A stretch of DNA of 64,000 nt from positions 186,001-250,000 of the forward strand of contig NZ_NNBP01000010.1 in assembly GCF_002803155.1 (NCBI RefSeq), in the 5' to 3' direction. Each line of letters starts with the position of its first letter. Position 1 is the first letter of the stretch. Both the position numbers and the translations under genes were made by a program. Below the pieces are notes generated by a model that was not told the DNA's origin, searched no databases, and saw nothing but the letters and a program-made list of their open reading frames with translations. Origin of the DNA: Streptomyces sp. CB02959. Lineage in GTDB: Bacteria; Actinomycetota; Actinomycetes; Streptomycetales; Streptomycetaceae. Of the stretch, positions 7,603-16,177 are shown piece after piece.

Positions 7603-9573
7603 TCAGCCCACGTGGACCCGCGGACGCCGCCGCAGGTCCGGCTCCGCGCGGCGGAGCACCTCGCGGGTGACCGGTGCGACCTCCCCGTCGCCGAACACCA
7701 GGAACCGCAGCAGATGGCTGAGCGGATGGCCCTCGGTCCAGTTGAAGTAGATGTGCGGCACCTCGCCGGTCCGCTCCCGCAGCCGCATCAGCACCGCCGC
7801 GATGGTGTTCGGCACGCCCGCACCCTGCACCCGCAGGATCCGCGTGCCGTACGCCTCCACGCCGTGCACGTGCAGCTCCGCGGTGAAGTCCGACGAGTCC
7901 TCGACGAGCACCTCCAGGAACAACACCGGTCCGCGGTCGGGGATGTGGGTCTCCTCGCGCTGGCTGTACTCCTTCTCCCGGTAGTCCGCCGCGTTCCGCT
8001 CGTCGGGCTCGTTGGCGATCACCCGCAGCGGCCCGGCCGCCTGGGCCTCCTCGATCAGCCGCTCCGCGGTCTCGTCGAACACCACGTCCGCGGCGCGCAG
8101 TTCGAAGGCGCGGTGCACCCGCGAGGCGAACGACGTCAGCAGGATGCCGAGGATGAACAGCAGCGCGATCTTCAGGCCGTCCGGCCGCTCGATGACGTTG
8201 GTGACCAGCGTGTAGCCGAAGACCAGGGTGATCGCGCCGAACCCGATGGCGGCCGCCCGGTGCCCGCGGTGCCGGGCGGCGACGGTCGAGGCGAACGAGG
8301 CGGAGAGCATCAGCACCAGGACGCCGGTCGCGTAGGCGCCGCTCTGGCCGTCGACGCTGGCGTCGAAGACGATCGTGATCCCGAAGGCGATGGCGAGGAA
8401 GATCAGCACCAGCGGGCGCACCGCGCGGGTCCACTCCGGCGCCATGCCGTAGCGGGGCAGGTACCGCGGCACGAGGTTGAGCAGCCCCGCCATCGCCGAC
8501 GCCCCGGCGAACCACAGGATCGCGATGGTCGAGATGTCGTAGACCGTGCCGAACGCCTCACCGAGGTGCTCGTGCGCCAGATACGCCAGCGCCCGCCCGT
8601 TGGCCGCGCCGCCGGGCGCGAACTCCTTCTGCGGGATCAGGATGGTGGTGGCCAGGCTCGACAGCAGCAGGAAGCCGCTCATGATCAGTGCGGCGGTGGT
8701 CAGCAGCCGGCGGGTGTCCCGGATCCGGCCGGCCGGCTTGACCGGGTCGTCCGAGGCGTCGCCGTGGATCTGCGGCATCACGGCCACGCCGGTCTCGAAG
8801 CCCGACATGCCCAGCGCCAGCTTCGGGAAGACCAGCAGGGCGACCCCGACGATCGCCAGCGGTGAGGAGTGCTGCGCGGTCATCGCGCTCCACCAGTTGC
8901 CGATCGCCACCGGGTGGGACAGCACCTGCCAGGCCGACGTGGCCAGCACGACCACGTTGAGCACCAGATAGACGCCGACCAGCGCCACGGCTATCCCGAT
9001 CGCCTCGCGGAACCCCTTGAGGAAGACCGCCCCCAGGGCGGCGAGCAGCACCAGGGTGATCCACAGGTTCGCGCCGTGCAGCGCGGCCGGGGCGAACGGG
9101 TTCTCCACGACGTGCGCCGAGGCGTCCGCCGCCGACAGCGTCATCGTGATGACGAAGTCCGTGGCCGCGAACCCCAGCAGCACCAGCACCAGCAGCTTCC
9201 CCGCCCACCAGGGCAGCAGCCGCTCCAGCATGGCGATCGAACCCTCGCCCTGCGGGCTCTCCTTGGCGACCCGCCGGTAGACGGGCAGCGCGCCCAGCAG
9301 CGTCAGCGCGATCAGCACGAGCGTGGCGAACGGCGACAGCAGCCCGGCCGCCAGTGCCGCGATGCCCGGTTGGTAGCCCAGCGTGGAGAAGTAGTCGACA
9401 CCCGTCAGGCACATCACCCGCCACCAGGAGTGGCCCTTGTGCTCGGCGGGTGGCGTGCCGTGCGGCCCGGGGTGGCGGGCACTCTGCTCGCTGAGTCCGT
9501 CCAGCAGCCAGGACCGCCACCTCGGTGAGGCGGCGGGGGGCGGCGGAGTGGGGTCCACCTGCGTACTGGTCAT
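7603..9573 (-). CDS. APC-superfamily permease with large C-terminal cytosolic domain
   Basis: A 656-residue transporter with about 12 hydrophobic segments over residues ~50-480 and a ~170-residue soluble C-terminal domain. The segment GVDYFSTLGYQPGIAALAAG followed by SPQGEGS in the next loop is the helix-1/loop-2 pattern of APC amino-acid permeases, and also of the KimA-type K+ transporters that share this fold. The soluble tail, which contains RVIANEPDER and later PHIYFNWTEG, resembles a regulatory or nucleotide-binding domain. K+ or amino acid uptake are both possible; which one is inference only. ATG 9573 is preceded by AGGA nine bases upstream. It is monocistronic, with a long leader region shared with a divergent gene. 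Confidence 0.8.
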   Translation of the reverse strand: MTSTQVDPTPPPPAASPRWRSWLLDGLSEQSARHPGPHGTPPAEHKGHSWWRVMCLTGVDYFSTLGYQPGIAALAAGLLSPFATLVLIALTLLGALPVYRRVAKESPQGEGSIAMLERLLPWWAGKLLVLVLLGFAATDFVITMTLSAADASAHVVENPFAPAALHGANLWITLVLLAALGAVFLKGFREAIGIAVALVGVYLVLNVVVLATSAWQVLSHPVAIGNWWSAMTAQHSSPLAIVGVALLVFPKLALGMSGFETGVAVMPQIHGDASDDPVKPAGRIRDTRRLLTTAALIMSGFLLLSSLATTILIPQKEFAPGGAANGRALAYLAHEHLGEAFGTVYDISTIAILWFAGASAMAGLLNLVPRYLPRYGMAPEWTRAVRPLVLIFLAIAFGITIVFDASVDGQSGAYATGVLVLMLSASFASTVAARHRGHRAAAIGFGAITLVFGYTLVTNVIERPDGLKIALLFILGILLTSFASRVHRAFELRAADVVFDETAERLIEEAQAAGPLRVIANEPDERNAADYREKEYSQREETHIPDRGPVLFLEVLVEDSSDFTAELHVHGVEAYGTRILRVQGAGVPNTIAAVLMRLRERTGEVPHIYFNWTEGHPLSHLLRFLVFGDGEVAPVTREVLRRAEPDLRRRPRVHVG

Positions 9574-10075
9574 GCGGCCACGTCCTGCCGATCGTCGTTC
9601 GTCCGCCGACCGCCACTACGGATGGGTCGACTGGTTGGTTGGGTGTGCGTGTGGGGTGGGGGTGGGGCGAGGCGCCGTGCGGGTCGGATCGACCGGCACG
9701 AAGGGCGGCCCGGAGTGCCCGGACCGCCTAGCGCATCAAGGGTGTAATACGCCCAACTCGCCGTCTTTCGCCGTTTGTCGCTTTCGCCCCGAGGGGCGTT
9801 GTCCGGGAACCTCCGGGCAACGAAGGGCGAGTATGCAACACGCATCCGCATCCGTTCGCCCCAGGGGCGCGTCCGGGACCATCCGGTGTCCATCCCTCCG
9901 GCGTCAGGGACGCGTCAGAAACCCCGCACCTCCCGTACACGCGGCGTTAAGTTCCCCGCCGATCCGCGCTCGCGCCCCTTGATCCGCGCACCCTGGCACC
10001 AGGCCCCGGCCCCGTGCCGCGCCTTCCGTCCCACCCCCTGTCCCGTCCCCGGGGCAGGCCCCAGGAGGTGTTCCC
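9574..10075. other. 500-base divergent promoter region
   Basis: It separates the APC permease (minus) from a small membrane protein (plus). Near the permease it contains a G/T-rich tract (9640-9680), a less GC-rich stretch TGTAATACGCCC at about 9744, and the duplicated hairpin element annotated separately. No plausible gene was seen. Confidence 0.45.
9783..9886. repeat. Two imperfect direct repeats each containing a GCCCC/GGGGC stem
   Basis: Copy A (9783-9816) and copy B (9855-9886) share TTCGCCCC, GGGGCG, GTCCGGGA and CCATCCGG or CCTCCGG in the same order. Each copy starts with a short stem (GCCCC and GGGGC around two bases or one base) and continues with a GTCCGGGA tract. They lie midway between two divergent genes and could be regulator binding sites or RNA elements. 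Confidence 0.5.
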
Positions 10076-10561
10076 ATGGCCGCCCTCCACCACTCGCTCC
10101 CCACCCGTCCCCCGGCCGCCCCTGGGGCCGCACCCGTCCCGGGAGCCGCGCGCACCCGGCGGGCGGTGGCCGGTGGGCGGGCCGTCGGCGCGGCCCCGCC
10201 CGCCGACGAACTGGGTCGCGATCTCGCGCTGCCGGTGGGTGCGGCGGTGACCGCGGTCGCGGTGACCGCCCTGCTGGTGACCGGTCAGGCCGGCCATCTG
10301 TGGCTTTCGCTCGCCGCGTTCGCGCTGCTGACCGTCGCCATCGCGGCGGCGGCCCGGCCCCGCCTGGTGCCCGCCGTCGTCCTGGTCTCCTGGATGTTCT
10401 TCGACGGTTTCGTGGTGCACCAGCACGCGGAACTGGCCTGGCGGCTGACCGACCGGACGAGCCTCTGGGTCCTCGCGGTGGCGGGACTGGCCGGGGCGGT
10501 CTGCGCGGCCGCCGCGCGGGGCGCCCGGGCGGCGCGGGCCCGACGCGGCGGCGCCGTGTGA
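10076..10561 (+). CDS. Small four-helix membrane protein, unknown function
   Basis: A 161-residue protein. The ATG at 10076 has an almost perfect AGGAGGTG five bases upstream, the best ribosome binding site in this part of the window. The first ~50 residues are Pro/Ala/Arg-rich and probably cytosolic. Four hydrophobic segments follow (about 52-68, 73-92, 95-112, 122-142), with an SWMFFDGFVVHQHAEL segment between helices 3 and 4 that carries two His and acidic residues. The C-terminus is Arg-rich. The spacing resembles small four-helix sensor or DUF4118-like membrane modules, but no signature is clear. Confidence 0.68.
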   Translation: MAALHHSLPTRPPAAPGAAPVPGAARTRRAVAGGRAVGAAPPADELGRDLALPVGAAVTAVAVTALLVTGQAGHLWLSLAAFALLTVAIAAAARPRLVPAVVLVSWMFFDGFVVHQHAELAWRLTDRTSLWVLAVAGLAGAVCAAAARGARAARARRGGAV

Positions 10562-10703
10562 CGTCGGCGGACGGCGGGGCTTCGGCGTGACGTCGGCATG
10601 ACGGCGCCGGTACGGCCCGGTCGACCGGTTCCCTCCACGTTCAGCCGCCTCGTCCGCCCTGCCTGCCTCGTCCGGCCCCCTTCGCCCCGTCCGGGACGTC
10701 CGG

Positions 10704-11198
10704 TCAGCGCCCGCGCAGGGCGCGCGGGAAGGGGCAGCGGCGGGCCCGGCGGCAGCGAGCGGCCCCGCCGTGGCGTCGGGCCCGGGAGCCGCACGGGGCG
10801 CTCAGGAAGCCGAGGCCGATGCCGAGCAGCCAGGTGTCCTTGGCGAGCGGGAGGCCCTCCGGGGTGGGGCGGAGGCTGCCCGGCTGGTGCATGCCGGGCA
10901 GCCGCAGGTAGAGGCCGACCAGGCCGCCTGCGAACCCGGTCAGGGCGACGCCCGCCAGCCGGGTCGGGACGAACGGTGCGAGCAGCGCGCCGCCGATCGC
11001 GATCTCCGAGGCGGCCAACAGCCGGGTGAACCGCTCCGGGGGCAGCTCCGACAGGAACGGGTACGCGGCGGACGCCATGCCGTGCACCGCCTCGGCGGCC
11101 TCCCGGTCGGACTTCCACATCGTGAGCCCGGCGTTCAGGATGAACGCGCCGCTGGCCAGGCGAGGGGCGATGTCGCGCGGTTCGGGCACCTGCATCAT
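10704..11198 (-). CDS. DoxX-family membrane protein
   Basis: A 164-residue protein with four hydrophobic helices over residues ~1-130, including LLAASEIAIGGALLAPFVPTR, typical of the DoxX/DoxD-like family. Members associate with membrane redox chains or thiosulfate/quinone metabolism, but most actinobacterial copies have no assigned role. ATG 11198 has GGAGG five bases upstream. The C-terminal ~35 residues are Arg/Cys-rich (GGAARCRRARRCPF) and unlike the rest, possibly a drifted end. It is downstream of the sensor phosphatase on the same strand, with 240 bases between them. Confidence 0.75.
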   Translation of the reverse strand: MMQVPEPRDIAPRLASGAFILNAGLTMWKSDREAAEAVHGMASAAYPFLSELPPERFTRLLAASEIAIGGALLAPFVPTRLAGVALTGFAGGLVGLYLRLPGMHQPGSLRPTPEGLPLAKDTWLLGIGLGFLSAPCGSRARRHGGAARCRRARRCPFPRALRGR

Positions 11199-11330
11199 GA
11201 GGGCCTCCAGAGGTCAGATCCGTCAGATCCGGGCCGGGGAGAGGGGACGGCCGGTCGGGGTGCCGTCGCGGGTGCGGGGCCTCGACAGCGCCGCGGGCGC
11301 GGGGATGCGGACCGGGCGGGCGGGGCGGAC

Positions 11331-11376
11331 CTTCCGCGGCCTTTCGAACGAGGCTTCCGCGGCCCTTCGAACGAGG
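11331..11376. repeat. 23-base tandem duplication containing TTCGAA
   Basis: CTTCCGCGGCCTTTCGAACG plus AGG (11331-11353) is followed directly by the same sequence with one C/T difference (11354-11376). Each copy carries a TTCGAA core. It lies 130-180 bases upstream of the DoxX gene start and downstream of the sensor phosphatase stop, so it may be promoter-associated. Confidence 0.7.
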
Positions 11377-11438
11377 TTAGCGAGGGGTGGCCGGGGCTGC
11401 ATCCGGTGCGTCGGCGCCCCGCCGGTGCGGCCCGCGGG

Positions 11439-14414
11439 TCACAGCGCCGGTTCGTCCCACTGGTCCAGGAGGGTGTCGATGCCGCCGTCCCCGGGGCCGC
11501 CCGCGGGCCGCATCCCGTCGAGGGTCTGCTCGGTCCAGATGACCTTGCCGCTGGGGGTGTAGCGGGTTCCCCAGCGCTGCGCGAACTGGGCGACCAGGAA
11601 CAGTCCGCGCCCGCCCTCGTCGGTGGTGGTGGCGCGCCGTAGGTGCGGGGAGGCGCTGGTGCCGTCGGAGACCTCGCAGATCAGGGCGCGGTCGTGGAGG
11701 AGGCGGACGCGGATGGGCTGGGCGCCGTAGCGGATGGCGTTGGTGATCAGTTCGCTGAGGATCAGCTCGGTGGTGAAGCCGATCTCGTCCAGTCCCCAGG
11801 TCTCCAGGGTGCGCATGCAGGCGGCGCGGACGCGGCCGACGGCCGCCGGGTCGGAGGGGACCTCCCATTCGGCGATCCGGTCCGGGGCGAGCAGCTTGGT
11901 GCGGGCCACGAGCAGGGCGATGTCGTCACTGGGGTGCTGGGGCAGCATGGCGTCCAGGACGGCCGTGCAGGTCTGCTCCGGTGAGCGGTCCGGGGCGTCG
12001 GCGAGGGTGCTGCGCAGCAGTTCCAGGCCGGTGTCGATGTCGCGCTCGCGGTCTTCGATGAGCCCGTCGGTGTAGAGGACGAGGCGGGAGCCCTCGGGCA
12101 GGGTCAGGTCGACGGTCTCCACCGGCAGTCCGCCGCCCAGGCCGAGCGGCGGGGAGACCGGTACGTCGGGGAAGGAGACCGATCCGTCCGGGCGGACCAG
12201 GGCCGGGCCGGGGTGCCCGGCCCGGGCCAGGGTGACACGGCCGGCGACCGGGTCGTAGATGACGTAGAGGCAGGTGGCGCCGGTGATGCCGGCGCTGCTG
12301 TCGCCGACCAGCGCCTCGCCCCCCAGCAGCGTGGTGTCCGGGTCCGGGGACGCGTCCGGGGGCGGCGCTCCGTCCGGCCCCGGCGCCGTGTACGGGCCAG
12401 TGCCGCCGGGCGTGCCGTCCGCTGATGCTCCGTCAGTGGTGGTCCCGTTCGGGTGCGGGTGGTCCCTCGGCCGGACCGCCCCTTCGCCGCCGTACTCGTC
12501 GTCGGCCCCCATGCCGCCCGTGCGGGCCTCGTCCGTGTCGATGTGGCTGACGAGTTCGTCCAGGTGCCCCAGGAGTTCGTCGGGCGGCAGGTCCAGGGCG
12601 GAGAAGTTGAGGACCGCGGTGCGCAGCCGGCCCATGGTGGCGGCGGCGTGCAGGCCGTGGCCGACGACGTCGCCGACGACCAGGGCGACCCGGGCGCCGG
12701 GCAGCGGGATGAGGTCGAACCAGTCGCCGCCCACCCCGGCCTGCGCGGGCAGGTAGCGGTGCGCCACCTCCAGGGCGGACTGCTCGGGCAGCGCCCGCGG
12801 CAGGAGGCTGCGCTGGAGGGTGATGGTGGTGGCGTGCTCGCGGGTGTAGCGGCGGGCGTTGTCGATGGAGACCGCGGCCCGCGCGGCCAGTTCCTCGGCG
12901 AACGACAGGTCCTCCGCGCCGAACACCTCGGAGGTCTCGGCCCGCCAGAAGTTGGCCAGGCCCAGCACCACGCCCCGGGCCCGCAGCGGCACCGCGATCA
13001 GCGAGCGGATGCCGTTGTCCAGGATCCGCTGGGTGTCGACCGGGTCCTGGGCCCGCCATGCGTGCTCGGCGCGCAGATCGCGGACGAGGACCGGGCGGGC
13101 GCCGGCGATGCCCGCGGTGATGGGGCTGCCGGGGACGAAGCGGATGTGCTCGCCGACGCGGTAGGCCGCCGAGTCCTCCGGGACGCCGCGGACCGCCAGC
13201 CGCCGCATCGGGGCGTGCTCCCCGGTGGGCTCGTCGCCGCGCAGCACCGGCTCCAGCAGCTCGACGGAGACCACGTCGGCGAAGCGGGGGACGGCGACCG
13301 AGGCCAGTTCCTCCGCGGTGCGGGCCACGTCCAGTGTGCTGCCGATCCGCATCCCCGCGTCGTAGAGCAGCTTCAGGCGCCGCTGGGCGACCTCGGCCTT
13401 GCCGGTCAGCGCCTGGAGCTCGGTGGTGTCCCGCAGGGTGACGGCGGTGCCCGCGGGGCCGCCGTAGGGGGCGGTGGGGCGGATGTTGACCGCGAGCAGC
13501 CGGTCGCCGGCGGGGTGCACCTCGTCGGTCGCCGCCCGCCCGGAGGCCAGCAGGGCGGCCGTGCCCGGCTCCAGGCCGAGTTCGGTGACCCGGCGGTGCT
13601 CGGCGTCGTCGGGCAGGTCGAGCAGTCGGCGGGCCTCGTCGTTGGCGAGCAGCAGCTGCCCGTCGCTGCCGATGATGAGCACGCCTTCGCGGACGGCGTG
13701 CAGGACGGCGTCGTGGTGGTCGTACATCCGGGCCAACTCGGCCGGGTCCAGGCCGTGGGTCTGCCGGCGCAGCCGACGGCTCATCAGAGCGACCCCGCCG
13801 ATCCCGATGACCAGTGCGCCGGCCGCGCTGCCGATCAGCAGCGGGAGTCGTTGCAGCGCCCACTCGTTGGTGCGCTGCACCTTGATGCCGGCGGCGACCA
13901 GTCCGACGACCCGGCTGTCGGGGTCCTTGACGGGCACCGTGGTGTCCACGGCGCGTCCGAAGGCCGAGCTGGAGGTGGAGGTGACCTTGCGGCCGGCGAG
14001 CGCGGGAGCGTAGCCGCCGGGGACGTGTTTGCCGATGAGTTGCGGGTCGGGGTGGGTCCAGCGGATCCCGGACGGGCTGAACGCGACGAGGTAGTCGAGC
14101 CCGGCTTCCTTGCGGGCGTCCTCGGCGCGGGGTTGGAGTCGTGCGGTGGGATCGGCGGACTTCATCGCGGCGGCCGTCCCCGGGGCGTGCGCGAAGGCCA
14201 GCGCGGCGACGGCCGACCGTTGTTTGGCCTCTTCCAGGCTGGCCTGCTGGGCCTGGAGGGCGAGCGCGATCCCGGCTGCCACGACCAGCAGCACCACCAG
14301 GGCGAGCTGCAACACGAGCACCTGGCCCGCGACGCTGTGCTCGCTCAGCATCGAGCGAAGACGGCGCCCGACATCACGCCTGGAATATCTTTTTCGCCCG
14401 AAATTTTCCATCAC
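11439..14414 (-). CDS. Membrane sensor SpoIIE-type PP2C phosphatase with PAS, GAF and HATPase domains
   Basis: A 991-residue multidomain protein. A membrane helix at ~31-54, an extracytoplasmic Cache-like sensor domain (~60-185) and a second helix (~190-211) are followed by PAS (~230-340), GAF (~365-525), SpoIIE-type PP2C (~545-838) and an RsbW-like ATP-binding domain (~845-962). PP2C metal motifs are intact: GDWFD (563-567), GDVVGHG (581-587), YTDG (781-784), SDD (829-831). The kinase-like domain keeps an N box (ELITNA, 888-893) and GGRGLFL (934-940). A 65-residue Pro/Gly/Asp-rich insert (~635-700) interrupts the PP2C domain. Such proteins reset anti-sigma/anti-anti-sigma switches in stress or development; the phosphatase and kinase parts in one chain suggest a self-contained switch. 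The start is GTG 14414 or ATG 14411, with no strong ribosome binding site. It is divergent from the encapsulin genes. Confidence 0.9.
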   Translation of the reverse strand: MMENFGRKRYSRRDVGRRLRSMLSEHSVAGQVLVLQLALVVLLVVAAGIALALQAQQASLEEAKQRSAVAALAFAHAPGTAAAMKSADPTARLQPRAEDARKEAGLDYLVAFSPSGIRWTHPDPQLIGKHVPGGYAPALAGRKVTSTSSSAFGRAVDTTVPVKDPDSRVVGLVAAGIKVQRTNEWALQRLPLLIGSAAGALVIGIGGVALMSRRLRRQTHGLDPAELARMYDHHDAVLHAVREGVLIIGSDGQLLLANDEARRLLDLPDDAEHRRVTELGLEPGTAALLASGRAATDEVHPAGDRLLAVNIRPTAPYGGPAGTAVTLRDTTELQALTGKAEVAQRRLKLLYDAGMRIGSTLDVARTAEELASVAVPRFADVVSVELLEPVLRGDEPTGEHAPMRRLAVRGVPEDSAAYRVGEHIRFVPGSPITAGIAGARPVLVRDLRAEHAWRAQDPVDTQRILDNGIRSLIAVPLRARGVVLGLANFWRAETSEVFGAEDLSFAEELAARAAVSIDNARRYTREHATTITLQRSLLPRALPEQSALEVAHRYLPAQAGVGGDWFDLIPLPGARVALVVGDVVGHGLHAAATMGRLRTAVLNFSALDLPPDELLGHLDELVSHIDTDEARTGGMGADDEYGGEGAVRPRDHPHPNGTTTDGASADGTPGGTGPYTAPGPDGAPPPDASPDPDTTLLGGEALVGDSSAGITGATCLYVIYDPVAGRVTLARAGHPGPALVRPDGSVSFPDVPVSPPLGLGGGLPVETVDLTLPEGSRLVLYTDGLIEDRERDIDTGLELLRSTLADAPDRSPEQTCTAVLDAMLPQHPSDDIALLVARTKLLAPDRIAEWEVPSDPAAVGRVRAACMRTLETWGLDEIGFTTELILSELITNAIRYGAQPIRVRLLHDRALICEVSDGTSASPHLRRATTTDEGGRGLFLVAQFAQRWGTRYTPSGKVIWTEQTLDGMRPAGGPGDGGIDTLLDQWDEPAL

Positions 14415-14794
14415 GCGCCATATTTAGCATTGTGCGCCCCTGCGTAGCGATCAGCTGCGCCGACGTCATAAGCGTTCCTTTCGGAATGACAAAGCGGCTT
14501 TATGAGGGCAAATTTGGTCGGATGTGGGAAGCGGTCGGTTGCCTCGTCGGGGCGTCCGGGCGCCCGCCGGTGGACCCTCGGGCCCGATTCCACGCGGGGT
14601 AGTGGTCGCGCGACACAAGGTAGTCGCACGGCTATTCGGAGTTGCGGGCGAGGGCGGCGAGCGTTTCCGGCCGGAGGCCCGCCAACGCGCCGTTGCGGGC
14701 CGCCGATTCCCGGCCCGACGATCCCGACGTCCCGCATGCCGACCGGCCCCGTCCCGGCCGTCCGGCATGCCTTCGGTCCCGTATGGAGGCTCCA
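14415..14794. other. Divergent region between sensor phosphatase and encapsulin operon
   Basis: About 380 bases. The part next to the phosphatase gene (14415-14515) is clearly less GC-rich and holds a possible minus-strand promoter. The part next to the encapsulin genes is GC-rich, with GCATGCCGACCGG around 14736 and CCGTCCGGCATGCC around 14758 forming a loose inverted repeat. No open frame here has a ribosome binding site of its own, apart from the in-frame extension of the shell gene. Confidence 0.45.
14465..14492 (-). promoter_or_regulatory. Possible promoter of the sensor phosphatase
   Basis: On the minus strand TTGTCA (14492-14487) and TATGAC (14470-14465) are separated by 16 bases, resembling -35 and -10 hexamers. 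Transcription would begin near 14458, about 45 bases before the start codon. Confidence 0.35.
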
Positions 14795-16177
14795 GTGAAC
14801 GACCGGATGACGCTCGGCCCGGATGCCGCACGGCAGCTCGCGACCACCACCAAGACCGCCCCCCAGATGCGCGGCATCACCCCGCGCTACCTGCTCCGCG
14901 CCCTGCCGTGGGTGGACGTCGAATCCGGCGTCTTCCGCGTCAACCGCCGCCGCACCTACGTCCTCGGCGACGACCGCCTGGCCACCTACCAGGACGGCGA
15001 CACCCACCGCGTCATCCCCGGCGACCTGCGCGAACTCCCGTACCTGCGGGAGGCGGACGACGCCCTGCTGACCGAACTCGCCGGAGCCTTCGTGCCGGTG
15101 TCCTTCGACGCCGGGCAAGTCCTCGCGGAGGGCGGCGCGGTGTCGGACCGGCTGCTCGTCATCGCCCAGGGCCGCGCCGAGAAGCGGGCCCGCGGCCGCT
15201 ACGGCGAGGACGCGCTCCTCGAAGTGATCGGCGACGGCCAGTTCTTCGACCTCGACGCCTGGACCCGCTCCGACCCGATGCCGTACCAGGTCACCGCACT
15301 CACCCCCGGCACCGCGCTCTGCCTCGACCGCGTCGCCCTGGCCCGACTGGTCGACCGCGCCCCGTCGCTGCGCGCCGCCATGGACGCCTACCTCGCGGCG
15401 GACGGCGTGCTGCCGGGCGGCGAGGTGCCGGTCGACCTCAGCTCCGGGCACGTCGGCGAACCCGACCTGCCCGCGACCTTCGTCGACTACGAGGACGCGC
15501 CCCGCGAGTACCACATGAACCTCGCCCAGACCGTGCTGCGCGTCCACACCCGGGTCTCCGACCTCTACAACGGCCCCGTCGACCAGACCCGCGCCCAGGC
15601 CAACCTCACCGCCCACGCGCTCCGCGAACGCCAGGAGGACGCGCTCCTCAACCACCCCGAGCACGGCCTCTTCCGCAACGTCGCCCCCGGCCAGCGCGTC
15701 CAGGCCCGGACCGGCGCGCCCACCCCCGACGACCTCGACGAACTGCTCACCCGGGTCTGGAAGCAGCCCGGCTACTTCCTCGCGCACCCCCGCACCATCG
15801 CCGCGTTCGGCCGGGAATGTACCCGCCGGGGCGTCCCCCCGGTGATCGACACCAGCTTCGGCAGCCCGCTGCTGACCTGGCGCGGCGTGCCGCTGCTCCC
15901 CTCCGACAAGGTCCGCTTCTCCGGCGGCGCGGACACCGGCACCACCGAGATCCTGCTGATGCGGACGGGCGAGGCCGAGCAGGGCGTGGTCGGACTGCGC
16001 CCGGCGAGCGTCGCCGACGAGATCGAACCCGGCCTGTCCATGCGGAACATGGGCGTCGACAAGAAGGGCATCACCTCGTACCTGATGACCGCGTACTTCA
16101 ACGCCGCGGTCCTCGTCGAGGACGCCCTCGCCGTCCTCCAGAACGTCGAGGTGTCCCGTTACCATGACTACGCCTGA
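14795..16177 (+). CDS. Family 2B-type encapsulin shell protein with cNMP-binding-like domain
   Basis: A 460-residue protein recognised as a Family 2 encapsulin, an HK97-fold protein that self-assembles into a closed cytosolic shell. Residues ~1-85 hold the N-terminal arm (RGITPRYLLRALPWVDVESG). Residues ~85-200 are a cyclic-nucleotide-binding-like domain (FDAGQVLAEGG, DRLLVIAQGRAE, GDGQFFDLD). The rest, including VDYEDAPREYHMNLAQTVLR, TRVSDLYNG, HPRTIAAFGRECTRRGVPPV and ILLMRTGEAEQGVVGLRP, is the shell core. The residues that bind cAMP in CRP-type domains (the Glu of GEL and the Arg of RSA) are replaced (DLD, YQV). GTG 14795 is chosen because GGAGG lies five bases upstream; ATG 14783 would put that site inside the gene. 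The cargo gene overlaps the last 14 bases. Confidence 0.9.
   Translation: MNDRMTLGPDAARQLATTTKTAPQMRGITPRYLLRALPWVDVESGVFRVNRRRTYVLGDDRLATYQDGDTHRVIPGDLRELPYLREADDALLTELAGAFVPVSFDAGQVLAEGGAVSDRLLVIAQGRAEKRARGRYGEDALLEVIGDGQFFDLDAWTRSDPMPYQVTALTPGTALCLDRVALARLVDRAPSLRAAMDAYLAADGVLPGGEVPVDLSSGHVGEPDLPATFVDYEDAPREYHMNLAQTVLRVHTRVSDLYNGPVDQTRAQANLTAHALRERQEDALLNHPEHGLFRNVAPGQRVQARTGAPTPDDLDELLTRVWKQPGYFLAHPRTIAAFGRECTRRGVPPVIDTSFGSPLLTWRGVPLLPSDKVRFSGGADTGTTEILLMRTGEAEQGVVGLRPASVADEIEPGLSMRNMGVDKKGITSYLMTAYFNAAVLVEDALAVLQNVEVSRYHDYA

Noticed and set aside
9574..10075. c-di-AMP (ydaO) riboswitch before the APC permease
   Set aside because: Some GGGAA and GTTAAG fragments are present but on the wrong strand or in the wrong order for the permease gene.
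14642..14794. Longer N-terminus for the encapsulin shell
   Set aside because: The added residues are Arg/Pro-rich, and the only good ribosome binding site is GGAGG serving GTG 14795.
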